From positions 1 to 44,301 of the forward strand of contig JAQVPP010000001.1 in assembly GCA_028702045.1 (NCBI GenBank): a DNA stretch of 44,301 nt, read 5' to 3'. The notes below the pieces were generated by a model. That model was not told the DNA's origin and made no database searches. It saw only the letters and a program-made list of their open reading frames with translations. Positions 19,997-29,363 of this stretch are shown here, one piece after another. The position numbers and the translations under genes were made by a program. The number at the start of each line of letters is the position of its first letter. Positions within the stretch are counted from its first letter, which is position 1. Origin of the DNA: Minisyncoccota bacterium (GTDB taxonomy: Bacteria > Patescibacteriota > Minisyncoccia > UBA6257 > JAKLIH01).

Positions 19997-20973
19997 AAAT
20001 TTCATGACAAACACTAATAAGAGTAGTATTACTCATCTTATTGTGTATAGGTGTCTGATATTTTAAAAATATTCTTCTAGCTGTACTTGCTGCTTTGATT
20101 TTATCAGCCAGCCTGGAAGGCCCAATTAGATTTTTTGAAAAATATAAATTTAAAAGAGGTCTGGCAGTTAGTATTACTTATTTTATGCTCTTACTAGTAA
20201 TAGCATCTGTTTTATATATTTTTATTCCTTTATTGTTTAACAATATAGTTAATTTAGTTTCCGAGTTTCCTCAACTAGCTACTTCAGAAGTTATCAACAT
20301 GGTATCCAAGTATGGAGAACTTAATTACTACCTAACCCAAGGAGGTCTTTTTGAAACAATACTAAATGTATATAAGAATGTATCTTTTATCTTTTCTTCT
20401 ATAGGTACCCTTACTTTAGTTTTCCTTTTCTCTTTTTATTTCTCTATTCAGAAAGATTGATTTAAAAACTTCTTAGCTTTTATGCTAGAAAATAATAAAT
20501 ATAAAAATTATGTTATTGATTTATGACAAAGAAGTGAAAATAAAATGAGAGTTTGGTTATATAGCCAATTAGTTATTAGTTTTTTCGTAGGTGCCTTAAC
20601 AGGTCTTGGTCTTCTAGTAGTAGGTAGTAATTATGCCTTGTTAGGAGGTCTTTTGATGGGAGTACTTGAGTTTATTCCATATATTGGTCCAATACTGGCT
20701 ACTTTGTCCATAGCCTTACTACATATATCTCAAGGCTGAGTTATTTTAGCTTTTGTTTTAGGTGTATCCATTGTTGTCCAATATATAGAAAATTTAATTT
20801 CCCCAATAATCAGAAGCAAACTATTTAAAATGGATCCAGTTATCATTATCTTTGGAATAGCTGTCTTTGGTAAAATAGCAGGTATACTTGGGGTAATTAT
20901 ATCTATTCCACTAATGTATATGATAATGGAGTTCGTACGTGATGTAAAAAAGAAAAAAATTAGTTTTGAATAA
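19984..20973 (+). CDS. AI-2E/PerM family membrane transporter
   Basis: 329 residues with six UGA=Trp codons. Eight or so membrane segments in the AI-2E exporter (PerM/UPF0118) pattern: an N-terminal pair, a large loop (NLVSEFPQLATSEVINMVSKYG), SIGTLTLVFLFSFYFSIQKDW, then RVWLYSQLVISFFVGALTGLG, LMGVLEFIPYIGPILATLSIALLHISQGWVI, and IENLISPIIRSKLFKMDPVIIIFGIAVFGKIAGILGVIISIPL. Substrate is not predictable; family members export diverse small molecules or ions. The start overlaps the glyQS stop by 13 nt and smpB begins on its last base, so the three are probably one operon. Confidence 0.9.
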
Positions 20974-21410
20974 TGACATACGCAGATAACAAAAAAGCAA
21001 AATTTGACTATCAAATACTTGATGAAATAGAAGCAGGTATAGTTTTAAAAGGATTTGAGGTAGCAGCAGTAAAAAAGAAAATGGTTAGCCTAAAAGGTAG
21101 CTATGCATATTTTCATTTAGGAGAAATGTTTTTGCTCAATATGCACATATCTCCATATCAAATAAAAAATATGCCTAAAGATTATGACCCTACCAGAACC
21201 AGAAAACTACTCCTAAACAAAAAAGAACTTGAAAAAATATATGCCAAAATAAAAGAAATGAACTTTACCCTTATCCCTTTAAAAATTTATTCAAAAAATG
21301 ATATAATTAAAGTACTAATAGGTATATGTAAAGGAAAGAAGAAATATGACAAGCGTGAAACAATAAAAAAAAGAGAATTTGAAAGAAAAATTTTAAAAAA
21401 TTTAAAATAA
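20973..21410 (+). CDS. smpB: SsrA-binding protein SmpB
   Basis: 145 residues. tmRNA partner that rescues ribosomes stalled on non-stop mRNA. Family landmarks: NKKAKFDYQILDEIEAGIVLKGFEV, SLKGSYAYF, FLLNMHISPYQ, DPTRTRKLLLNKKEL, a beta-barrel, then the basic C-terminal tail GKKKYDKRETIKKREFERK that enters the mRNA channel. The ATG overlaps the previous stop by one base (TAATG). No UGA codons. Confidence 0.96.
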   Translation: MTYADNKKAKFDYQILDEIEAGIVLKGFEVAAVKKKMVSLKGSYAYFHLGEMFLLNMHISPYQIKNMPKDYDPTRTRKLLLNKKELEKIYAKIKEMNFTLIPLKIYSKNDIIKVLIGICKGKKKYDKRETIKKREFERKILKNLK

Positions 21411-21417
21411 ATAAATT

Positions 21418-22917
21418 ATGGATTTTAAAAGCGATCCAAAAGAAGAGGAGAGACTCTCTTTTGTGCAAAAACATAATCTAGACAGTCAGGAAAATGATGC
21501 TAAGTCTTTAGCTCAAGAATTAGATTTGCCATATATTTATTTATTAAAAACCCAAATACAAACAGACGCACTAAAAGAAGTTTCAAAAGAAACAGCTCAA
21601 AAATTAAAACTCATTTGTTTTAATAAAAGAGGTAGTATATTAGATATAGCCATTGTTAACCTATCTAAAGAAGTCAAGGAGTTGAAGCAAGAACTAGAGA
21701 AAAAAGATTTTGAGATAAATCTATATGTCTGCTCACTTGTTAGTTTTGATTATGCTTTAGAGAAGTATAGTCTAGTACCTAAGGATAGAGAAGTAATCAC
21801 AGGAGAAATCAATATTAGTGACTCAAAATATATTCCATTTAATGATTTAAATGAATTTGATTTGTCTAACTTAACAACTAACTTTGTTCTAAACATTATT
21901 TTAAAAAGTGCCATTTATTCTAATGTATCAGATATCCACATAAACCCTCAAAAAGAATCTTGTCAGATAAAGTTTAGAATAGATGGTTTGTTATATAATG
22001 TTTTAGAATTAAATAAAGAAGAATATACTCAAATCAAAAACAGAATTAAATTGTTAGCTAATTTAAAGATAAATATCTTAAATACTCCTCAAGATGGTAG
22101 GTTCACTATTCTTGATAAAGAAAATTATGAGGTAAGACTTTCATCTATTCCAGGTAACAATGGGGAGATCTTAGTCATGCGTATACTAGATCCAAGCAAG
22201 ATTACTTTAAAATTAAACGATCTAGGTATTAATGATTATGAATTAAAACTAATTAATCTAATTTTAAAATCAACCAATGGCGGAGTATTAGTCACAGGAC
22301 CAACAGGATCTGGTAAGACTACTACCCTATACGCTATGTTAAAGGAAAAATTAAACAAAGGCCTCAATATTACAACCATAGAAGATCCTATTGAATATAA
22401 AATTAAAGAGATAAATCAAACTCAAGTAAATGAGAAACAAGGATATGATTTTGCTAATGGACTAAGGTCTATAGTAAGACAAGATCCAGATATTATACTA
22501 GTAGGAGAGATACGTGATAGGGAGACTGCCCAGATAGCTAGTCAAGCATCACTTACAGGCCACTTACTCCTATCTACACTTCACACAAATGAAGCAGCAG
22601 CTACAATAATGAGGTTAAAGGAATTTGGTATAGACCATGATACCATATCTTCTTTTTTAAGAATAATCATAGCTCAAAGATTATGTAGAAAATTATGCCC
22701 TCATTGTATGGAAAAGTATGTCCCATCACAAGAAGTAAAGAATCAACTAAAGAATATATTAAGCATCTTGTCATACAAGACTGGAATTAATATTCCAGAT
22801 GATATTAAGTACTTATACAGGAGTAAAGGGTGTGAAAAGTGTAATAATCTAGATACAAGGGACAAACAGGTCTTTTTGAAGTTCTATTTTTCAACGATAT
22901 CATCAAAGATGCTGTAA
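21418..22917 (+). CDS. PilB/GspE type IV pilus assembly ATPase, first unit, frameshifted near its end
   Basis: 499 residues. Hexameric ATPase powering pilus extension. N-terminal T2SSE-N-like region (residues 1-130), then the ATPase: SDIHINPQ, DGRFTI, Walker A GPTGSGKTTT (from residue 294), Asp box TTIEDPIEY, Walker B DPDIILVGEIRD, His box TGHLLLSTLHTNEA, then the zinc module CPHC...GCEKC. Right after CNN (22848) the family continues as (S)RYKGQTGLFEVL in the -1 frame, while this frame ends in an unrelated tail. The -1 frame then runs without a stop into the second ATPase. Either one base is missing or the sequence is a real frameshift. No obvious slippery heptamer at the junction. Confidence 0.88.
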   Translation: MDFKSDPKEEERLSFVQKHNLDSQENDAKSLAQELDLPYIYLLKTQIQTDALKEVSKETAQKLKLICFNKRGSILDIAIVNLSKEVKELKQELEKKDFEINLYVCSLVSFDYALEKYSLVPKDREVITGEINISDSKYIPFNDLNEFDLSNLTTNFVLNIILKSAIYSNVSDIHINPQKESCQIKFRIDGLLYNVLELNKEEYTQIKNRIKLLANLKINILNTPQDGRFTILDKENYEVRLSSIPGNNGEILVMRILDPSKITLKLNDLGINDYELKLINLILKSTNGGVLVTGPTGSGKTTTLYAMLKEKLNKGLNITTIEDPIEYKIKEINQTQVNEKQGYDFANGLRSIVRQDPDIILVGEIRDRETAQIASQASLTGHLLLSTLHTNEAAATIMRLKEFGIDHDTISSFLRIIIAQRLCRKLCPHCMEKYVPSQEVKNQLKNILSILSYKTGINIPDDIKYLYRSKGCEKCNNLDTRDKQVFLKFYFSTISSKML

Positions 22918-22967
22918 AAAATAAAGAATCTTTAGAAAGTTTAAGAAAAATAGCTATAGAAGAAGGT

Positions 22968-24344
22968 ATGATTCCATTAATTCATTCTGGAATCTTAAAA
23001 GCTATAGATGGCCAGACATCTCTTGAAGAAATATATAGAGTTTGTGGTGACATATCTTACGCCGAAGAACTGTATCAAAGCTTATTAGCTGATAAGTTAG
23101 ACAATAAGATAATATTAGATAATGATCTTTACGATAACATCCAAAAAGCATTATCAAATTTTGAAATAATTCAAGATTTAATTTCTAAATCAACTACCAA
23201 AACCATATTCCAAATAATTAATATTTGTGCTTTATTATATAATGCATCTGATATACATATTGAGCCACAAGAGGATAGGATTTCCATTAGATATAGGATA
23301 GATGGAATTTTAACAGACAAATTTACTTTACCAAAAGAAGAATATATTTCATTTGTTTCATACTTAAAACAACTAATTAATTTAGAAACAGATGCAGGTA
23401 ATATCAAAGAGGGCAGATATTCTGTAGAAAAAGATACTAAGACTGACATCAGAGTTTCTATTGTTCCTAGTGGATATGGAGAAACTATTGTTTTAAGATT
23501 CTTAAAAACAAATATAAACCTAGATCTAGACTCACTTGGCTTTGATACAGATGACATAGAAAAGATATATACAGCCAAAAATAATCCATCAGGAATAATA
23601 CTTGCTTGCGGTCCTACATCTTCAGGTAAAACCACTACAATCTACTCTATTTTAAAATTACTTAATGATAAATCCAAAAAGATCTTAACCATAGAAGATC
23701 CTATTGAGTATACAGTAGACAATGTTATTCAAACTCAAGTAGATATAGACAAGGATTACACCTTCTCTAACGCATTAAAGGGGTTTTTACGTCAAAATCC
23801 AGATATTATTCTAGTAGGAGAGATACGTGATAAAGAAACTGCTCAAGTAGCCGTACAGGCATCACTTACAGGTCACTTAATCTTATCTACTCTCCACACT
23901 ATAGATATTTCTTCATCACTTTTACGACTACAAAACTTTGATATTAATAAAGAGGAATTGCTAAATAGTATTAATTGCTTAATTGCTCAACGATTATCAA
24001 GAAGACTATGCCCACACTGTAAAAAGAAAGTATTATTAAATAATTTCCAAAAAGAAAAAATTCAGCAAGTCTTAAACATTACTCCTCCAGAATATATCTA
24101 TGAGGCAGTAGGTTGTGAGCAATGTTCTTTTACAGGGTACAAAGGTCAAATAGGTTTATTTGAAGTATTAGTGCTCAATGATAGTATCAGAAAGCAACTA
24201 ACTCAATCTCTAGAAGATAAAAACTTCAAAGAAACCATTTATTCTCTCACAGATTCTTTATTAAAGGATGCCTTAAATAAATTAATCCAAGGCAACACTG
24301 ATGTTAAGGAAATAGAAAGAGTTTTAGGAAATAAAATATTTTAA
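22968..24344 (+). CDS. PilB/GspE-like ATPase, second unit
   Basis: 458 residues from the first ATG, but the frame is open from 22848 and its first 60 codons are the missing C-terminus of the upstream ATPase (GQTGLFEVLFFNDI...GILKAIDGQTSLEEIYRV). The second ATPase has SDIHIEPQEDRISIRYRIDG, Walker A GPTSSGKTTT (residue 215), LTIEDPIEY, NPDIILVGEIRD, TGHLILSTLHT, CPHC and GCEQC, ending GYKGQIGLFEVL...LGNKIF. It lacks its own N1 domain. A single tandem ATPase polypeptide of about 975 residues is the simplest original form. Ser in place of Gly in the P-loop and the shortened N-terminus suggest specialisation. Confidence 0.85.
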   Translation: MIPLIHSGILKAIDGQTSLEEIYRVCGDISYAEELYQSLLADKLDNKIILDNDLYDNIQKALSNFEIIQDLISKSTTKTIFQIINICALLYNASDIHIEPQEDRISIRYRIDGILTDKFTLPKEEYISFVSYLKQLINLETDAGNIKEGRYSVEKDTKTDIRVSIVPSGYGETIVLRFLKTNINLDLDSLGFDTDDIEKIYTAKNNPSGIILACGPTSSGKTTTIYSILKLLNDKSKKILTIEDPIEYTVDNVIQTQVDIDKDYTFSNALKGFLRQNPDIILVGEIRDKETAQVAVQASLTGHLILSTLHTIDISSSLLRLQNFDINKEELLNSINCLIAQRLSRRLCPHCKKKVLLNNFQKEKIQQVLNITPPEYIYEAVGCEQCSFTGYKGQIGLFEVLVLNDSIRKQLTQSLEDKNFKETIYSLTDSLLKDALNKLIQGNTDVKEIERVLGNKIF

Positions 24345-24345
24345 C

Positions 24346-25251
24346 ATGGCACAAGAAAAATCACAAATAGAAAAAGAGAAAGAATTCAAGCAAAAAAATA
24401 TCATAATTAATTTTGCAGATTATGATTTTGAAGATTTCATTGAAACTTTAGTAGAGATGGCAACTAGTGAAAATGAAGAGCCTTTATCAGTATTAGGTGT
24501 ACCTAAGGCAACTCAGATGGTCCTAGATCGTCACAAGATTTCCGATCAACAAGTTTGAGATAATTTTAAAAAACTTTTAAAAAATACCAAAGTCAATGAC
24601 TTATTGAGATATCAGAAGTTTTTTGATATACAAGATAAAGCATTGCAAGATAATCTAAAAAAAGAAATAATAGACGCTTTTGTTTGTTTAGTAAATAAGG
24701 AAGATCTTATGCATGCTTTAGAGGTTAAGCATTTAATTTCTCAAGAAGATTTTGACAATTTATTACAAAATAAGATAAATGATAAAGTTCAGTCTCTTTT
24801 TGTAAAATATATTCAAACAGGAGAGATGAATCTTTTCGAGAATTTAATCAAAATATTTGATCTACAAGATACAAAGTATATCCCTTTAGACAACACAGAA
24901 TTAGCTTTAAAAGGAATAAGCTCTTGTTTAGATAATTCAAATATGGATGGATTTGTTAAAATAAAAGATACCTTTAAGTTAAGTACTCAAGAAATATTCC
25001 GAAATAATATTTTAAGAGCAAAAGCATTTAAATTATTAGGCAATAACCTAGAGCAAGGGGAGTTTAAGGAATTTAGTAAAAAATATAAACTTTTCCAACT
25101 TGATAAAGACGAGCTCATAAGTGACGATCAACTAAGAGAATCAGCCCTAAAAGGAATAGATAAAAACTTAAAAACCAGCTATAACTCTGCTCAGGCTATA
25201 TTAATAAAAGAATTCTTTAATTTCTCAATGAAAGAATTAGATAAAATATAG
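24346..25251 (+). CDS. alpha-helical protein of unknown function beside pilus ATPases
   Basis: 301 residues, one UGA=Trp (QQVWDNFKKLL). Almost wholly helical and charged, without membrane segments or signal peptide. The N-terminus is a short charged helix (KSQIEKEKEFKQKN), then IIINFADYDFEDFIETLVEMA, and later regions alternate LLQNKI/LFVKYI/LFENLIKIFDL-type helices, like a helical-repeat or scaffold protein. It begins one base after the second ATPase stop, so a role with the pilus motor (for example a regulator) is plausible. No family recognised. Confidence 0.65.
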
Positions 25252-25330
25252 ATATATATACAGTAGGGCCTAGCCAAAACAAAAAGACAAAAGCCACTAA
25301 AAAATTAATTTTTCAAAACACTAGCTAAAT

Positions 25331-25360
25331 AAAAAATCAATAGTATCTATTGATTTTTTT
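25331..25360 (+). terminator. terminator after the pilus ATPase operon
   Basis: AAAAAATCAATAG / CTATTGATTTTTT with a 3-nt TAT loop and a trailing T run. Confidence 0.88.
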
Positions 25361-25393
25361 AAAAAACTTTGGTATTTTATTAGTATATAAAAT

Positions 25394-25478
25394 GCCCGAA
25401 TGCTGGAACTGGTAGACAGGACAGACTTAAAATCTGTTGAGATTTATTCTCGTGTGGGTTCGATTCCCTCTTCGGGCA
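25394..25478 (+). tRNA. tRNA-Leu (anticodon UAA)
   Basis: 85 nt, class II. Acceptor GCCCGAA/TTCGGGC, anticodon stem ACAGA/TCTGT with loop CTTAAAA (anticodon TAA), long variable arm TGAGATTTATTCTCG, T arm GTGGGTTCGATTCCCTC, discriminator A. CCA is not encoded. Confidence 0.95.
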
Positions 25479-25499
25479 CATTAAAAATAATTTTTAAAA

Positions 25500-26537
25500 A
25501 TGCAAAAACTATTCAAAATATTAATTTTTAGTGTATTGGTCTCAGTGTTTGCATATAATCTTGTAGATGCATATTTCTTGCTTGAAAAAGACTTTTTTTA
25601 TTTTCAAAAAGACGGGCAACCTATAAGTGATCAGGTAGAAATAAAATTAGAGTGCTTTAAAGAACAAGGTGGCACAAAAACAAAACTTAAACATTTTGAG
25701 GCAACTTGCCAGGAATATGGTTGTAGTTTTGATACAACAGGCTTATTTCAGCTTAACTATTCCTCAGATCTTTATAGAAGATGTAGTTTGATACTAACAA
25801 TTAATCAAGAAGAATATTCTATATATAACATTTTATTAAATAATCCTTACGACAACAGGTGTTTTCATCAAAACTGACATACTGGGATTAGTCGTAAGTT
25901 TTATACATATACTCCTGAGTATTTAGCGTGTATAGAAGAACATAAAAAAGAGTTTTATCCAGATGCTACAGAAAACAACAGGGGAGAATTTTTTTGTAAG
26001 AAATATATAGAAGGAGATTATTTAATAAAAACAGATCTATCTACAGAAAAAAATGGGCCATGTTGTCAATCTGGATATGTAATTAAAAACAATATATGCT
26101 ATAAATATCCAAAAATATGAGATCAATGTGTATTAAGATCTGATATAAAGATAAGGGAATGTAAAAAACTACTAAAAGATGTTACAGACAAGATACAAGT
26201 TAGCGAATATGGTGAACCATATCGTGGATGTAGAATTTTTGTAGATATAAGTAAACCAGGTAAAAAAATTAATCTAGACCAAATAGACAAGCAAAGAGAG
26301 CAAGATATATTCCAAAATAGTGTCATGAGTAAAGATACGGCAATAGAGGTAAACATAGAGGAAGTAGAGACAACAACCCAAGCAACAAAAGAAGTAACTA
26401 CCACAAAACAAGAAAGCAAAACACAACCAAGTACTGTACAAACAGAAACGATAGATAAAATCCCAAACAAACCTAGTGGAATAAAACAATTGTTTAGTAA
26501 GTTTGTTAATTTTATAAAACTTTTATTTAACAATTAA
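25500..26537 (+). CDS. exported cysteine-rich protein
   Basis: 345 residues, two UGA=Trp codons. N-terminal signal peptide or anchor (KLFKILIFSVLVSVFAYNLVDA). The following 250 residues contain about 14 cysteines in scattered pairs (CFKEQ, CQEYGC, RRCSL, NRCFHQNW, CCQSGY, NNICYKY, RECKKL, RGCRIF), suggesting a disulphide-bonded extracytoplasmic domain. Next comes a Thr/Gln/Lys-rich linker (TTTQATKEVTTTKQ), then a short hydrophobic C-terminus (IKQLFSKFVNFIKLLF). The anchored thioredoxin-like and DsbA-like proteins elsewhere in the window could serve such substrates. No family recognised. Confidence 0.65.
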
Positions 26538-26616
26538 TAAAAATAAAAGTATTCAAAAAAGTTGTATATTTTGTATTTTTTTGGTAAAATATAGAATATT
26601 GAAAAAATAAGAAAAT

Positions 26617-27126
26617 ATGGATAAAAATTATTATAACGACATATACGATCAACATATTAATGAAGTATATAGGTTTGTTTTTTTAAGAACTAATTCACAA
26701 GAAGCATCTCAAGACATATGTTCAGATGTATTTTTTAAGTTTTATAATAGCACAAAAAACAAGCCAGCTAAGTATTTAAAAAATCCAAGAGCCTTTATCT
26801 ATAAGATAGCCAGAAACAAGGTAATAGACTACTACAGAACTAATAAAAAGAATCTATCCTTTGATGATCTAAAGGAAGACTCTGTTATAGAGGATGCTTT
26901 AGTTGATAACTCTTTCGAAGAAAAATTAAATCAAGAAGACTTAAAACAAGTTATCCAAAGAGGTTTGCAACAAATAAAGCCACTATATGCTGATATCATT
27001 ATATATAAGTTTGTTGAGGAATTAAGTAATCAAGAAATATCAAACATCTTAAGCAAAACAGAGAGTAATGTAAGAGTATTAATCCACAGATCACTAAAGG
27101 CCCTAAAAGATAAAATTAAATTTTAA
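26617..27126 (+). CDS. ECF-type RNA polymerase sigma factor
   Basis: 169 residues. Sigma-70 region 2 (YDQHINEVYRFVFLRT, EASQDICSDVFFKFY, PRAFIYKIARNKVIDYYRTNKK) and region 4 (LKQVIQRGLQQIKPLYADIIIYKFVEELSNQEISNILSKTESNVRVLIHRSLKALK) at standard spacing, no region 1 or 3. Directs RNA polymerase to a dedicated promoter set. No anti-sigma gene is obvious next to it; the Cys-rich exported protein upstream could be a sensor partner but shows no zinc-binding anti-sigma motif. Ends in a terminator and precedes the M16 protease. Confidence 0.92.
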   Translation: MDKNYYNDIYDQHINEVYRFVFLRTNSQEASQDICSDVFFKFYNSTKNKPAKYLKNPRAFIYKIARNKVIDYYRTNKKNLSFDDLKEDSVIEDALVDNSFEEKLNQEDLKQVIQRGLQQIKPLYADIIIYKFVEELSNQEISNILSKTESNVRVLIHRSLKALKDKIKF

Positions 27127-27157
27127 AAGATAAAATTTTCATATTTTATCTTTTTTT
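27125..27157 (+). terminator. terminator after the sigma factor
   Basis: AAAAGATAAAAT / ATTTTATCTTTT around a short loop with a seven-T run. Confidence 0.8.
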
Positions 27158-27179
27158 AAAAAATATAAATAATATCAAT

Positions 27180-28469
27180 ATGTATAAATATAAAATAACA
27201 GAGCTAAACAATGGTTTAAGAATAATAACAGTTCCTAATAAAGATAAAAGAACCTGTCTTTTTAAAATAATTGTAAAAACAGGAGCAGAGTATGAGAAAT
27301 ATGACCAACAGGGTATATCGCATTTTATAGAACATACATTTTTTAAAGGAACCAAGGAGAAAACAAAACAAGAAATATATACAGAAGTAGAGTCTTATGG
27401 AGGAAAGATTAACGGTAGAACAGATAATTTAATTACCCAATATTTCATATGAGCTCCAAGTAGATACCAAAATAACATAATAGATTTATTATCTGATATT
27501 TTCTTAAATTTTAACTATACCAACAAAACTATAGAAGAAGAAAAGGGTGTTGTTTTAGCAGAGATATTAAGAAAAAAAGAAAAAGTTGATTTCAATAATT
27601 CAATATTATTAAGAAAAAGTTTTTTTGGAGAAAGCAATCCAGGTGGCTGACCAACTCTAGGTGATCAAAAAAGTATTAAAAATATGAACAGGGAAATCAT
27701 TGCTAAATATATAAAAGATAATTATATAGCAAGTAATATTGTTATTTTAATGGCAGGAAATATTAATGAAAAACAAGTTATACAAAGAATATCTAGTAAA
27801 TTTAATCATTTGCCACTAGTTAAAAGTAAAAAGAAAAATAAAGTTAAATTTATCAATACAAGTCAAGAGGTTATAATAAATAAAAATCATCAAAAACAAG
27901 TAAAAATTGAAATTTGATTTCCTTTTAAAGATATGTTTTCTGAAGACAAGTATCCAGCAAAACTAATATGTAGTCTTAATAACCACAGAGGTTGAGACAA
28001 AAGTTTAAAATATCAGCTTAGAGAGTTAAATAGTTTAATATACTCTATGAGTATAAGAACAAATTGTTTTTTAGACTATGGATTTTTTTGCATCACAATT
28101 CCAACTGATAAGAATAATATTGAAAAATGTCTAGATATAACCCTAAAACAACTCAATTATTTAAAGAATAATAAAATTGATAAAAAAATAATACAAGAGA
28201 GGGTTACATCTCTAATTAATAATACAGATTTTGCGTTTGATAATTTTTATGAAAGAGCCAAAAACATAGCTGAATCGATAGTTCTAAAGAATAAATATGA
28301 AGAACTAGAGAGTATTATGGAAAAATTTAAAAAAATAAATCAAAATGATTTGCAAAAAGTAGCTAAACAAACATTTAATTTTGATAAAATGAAAATATGT
28401 ATTAGCGGTAATGTAGATAAAAAGGAGACTGTTTCTAAAGTAAAAGAAATTATAAGAAAAAACTCCTAA
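27180..28469 (+). CDS. M16 family zinc protease
   Basis: 429 residues, four UGA=Trp codons. Inverted zinc motif HFIEH (H48, E51, H52) followed by TFFKGT, then the third ligand region EEEKGVVLAEI about 75 residues later: the insulysin/processing-peptidase pattern. NNxNGxT-like GGKINGRTDNLITQYF and the NPGGWPTLGDQKSI segment fit the same family. The second half (IEIWFPFKD ... LDYGFFCITIPTDKNN) is the inactive homologous half. No signal peptide, so cytoplasmic peptide turnover or precursor processing is likely. Starts 53 nt after the sigma factor. Confidence 0.93.
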
Positions 28470-28483
28470 AATATAGTATAATT

Positions 28484-28511
28484 AATATAAACAAAATAAA
28501 ATAATATTATG
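28484..28511 (+). repeat. 28-bp direct repeat, copy 1, at an LRR-like gene start
   Basis: The 28 bases ending in the ATG of the LRR-like gene recur exactly at 29336-29363, ending in the ATG of the MurE-like gene. Core: AATATAAACAAAATAAAATA. Confidence 0.9.
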
Positions 28512-29342
28512 AATAATTTTGAAAATCAAGGATCAGCAGGTGAAGAAACAATACAAAAACAAATACAAGATAGTGCTAGACTTCACATAGACCCAGAAAA
28601 AATAGCCTATGATGAAGGCTCTATTGATGAAAATACAATGGCTGTTATTATGGATGTAATGCCAGAAAATTACCAAGTTTTAGAAAAACTAGGACCAAAC
28701 AGTCTAATAGATGGAAATGTTTTACTAGCAGATATTCCAGACCTACAGCTGGAGCAAAACACCATATACACTAAAAATGTAAACCTGATTAGATGTGATG
28801 GTCTTGAGGCTATTCCCGAGGGCAGTGTTTTTGCTAAAGTAGATAAAAATGACAGAACTTCATATATTCTTAATATTCAAAAGTGTAAAAATTTAAAACA
28901 ACTTGCCTCAAGAAGTATGTTTGATTATAAAGTAACAGTGAGTGATTGTCCTTCATTAACATCTTTAGGTCAAAATAATATTTTTCAAGATATGGTGAAA
29001 ATATCAAACTGTTCTGAGATGAGAGAAATAGAGGACAATACTACATTTAGATCATCTGTAATATTGGAAAATTTAGATAACTTTGAGAGTATAGGAGACA
29101 ACATATCTTTATCAGGCGGTATTGAAGTTTCTAATTGTCCTAATCTTAAAAGTATAGACAAACATATTAGACTAGGTGACAAAGTAGTTATTAAGAATTG
29201 TCCTAATCTCACTAATATTTCTCAAGACGTTATATTTACTGAGGGTACTAGTATAGAAATAGATAATATAGATCAATTTAACAGTCAGACAAAAGAAATG
29301 TTGCAAGCATTAGAAACAAAAGGTCTCATTCAAATAATATAA
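28509..29342 (+). CDS. LRR-like repeat protein
   Basis: 277 residues, no UGA codons. After a charged N-terminal segment come about six repeats of 22-26 residues built on the pattern hydrophobic-x-x-C/N-x-x-L-x-x-I: LIRCDGLEAIPEG, NIQKCKNLKQLAS, TVSDCPSLTSLGQ, KISNCSEMREIED, EVSNCPNLKSIDK, VIKNCPNLTNISQ. These resemble bacterial leucine-rich/BspA-like repeats that form a solenoid for protein binding. No signal peptide or membrane segment is seen. The gene is bracketed by a 28-bp direct repeat covering its own start region and the start region of the following gene. Confidence 0.75.
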   Translation: MNNFENQGSAGEETIQKQIQDSARLHIDPEKIAYDEGSIDENTMAVIMDVMPENYQVLEKLGPNSLIDGNVLLADIPDLQLEQNTIYTKNVNLIRCDGLEAIPEGSVFAKVDKNDRTSYILNIQKCKNLKQLASRSMFDYKVTVSDCPSLTSLGQNNIFQDMVKISNCSEMREIEDNTTFRSSVILENLDNFESIGDNISLSGGIEVSNCPNLKSIDKHIRLGDKVVIKNCPNLTNISQDVIFTEGTSIEIDNIDQFNSQTKEMLQALETKGLIQII

Positions 29343-29363
29343 ACAAAATAAAATAATATTATG
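29336..29363 (+). repeat. 28-bp direct repeat, copy 2, at the MurE-like gene start
   Basis: Exact match of 28484-28511. It contains the last codons and stop of the LRR-like gene and ends in the next ATG. Confidence 0.9.
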
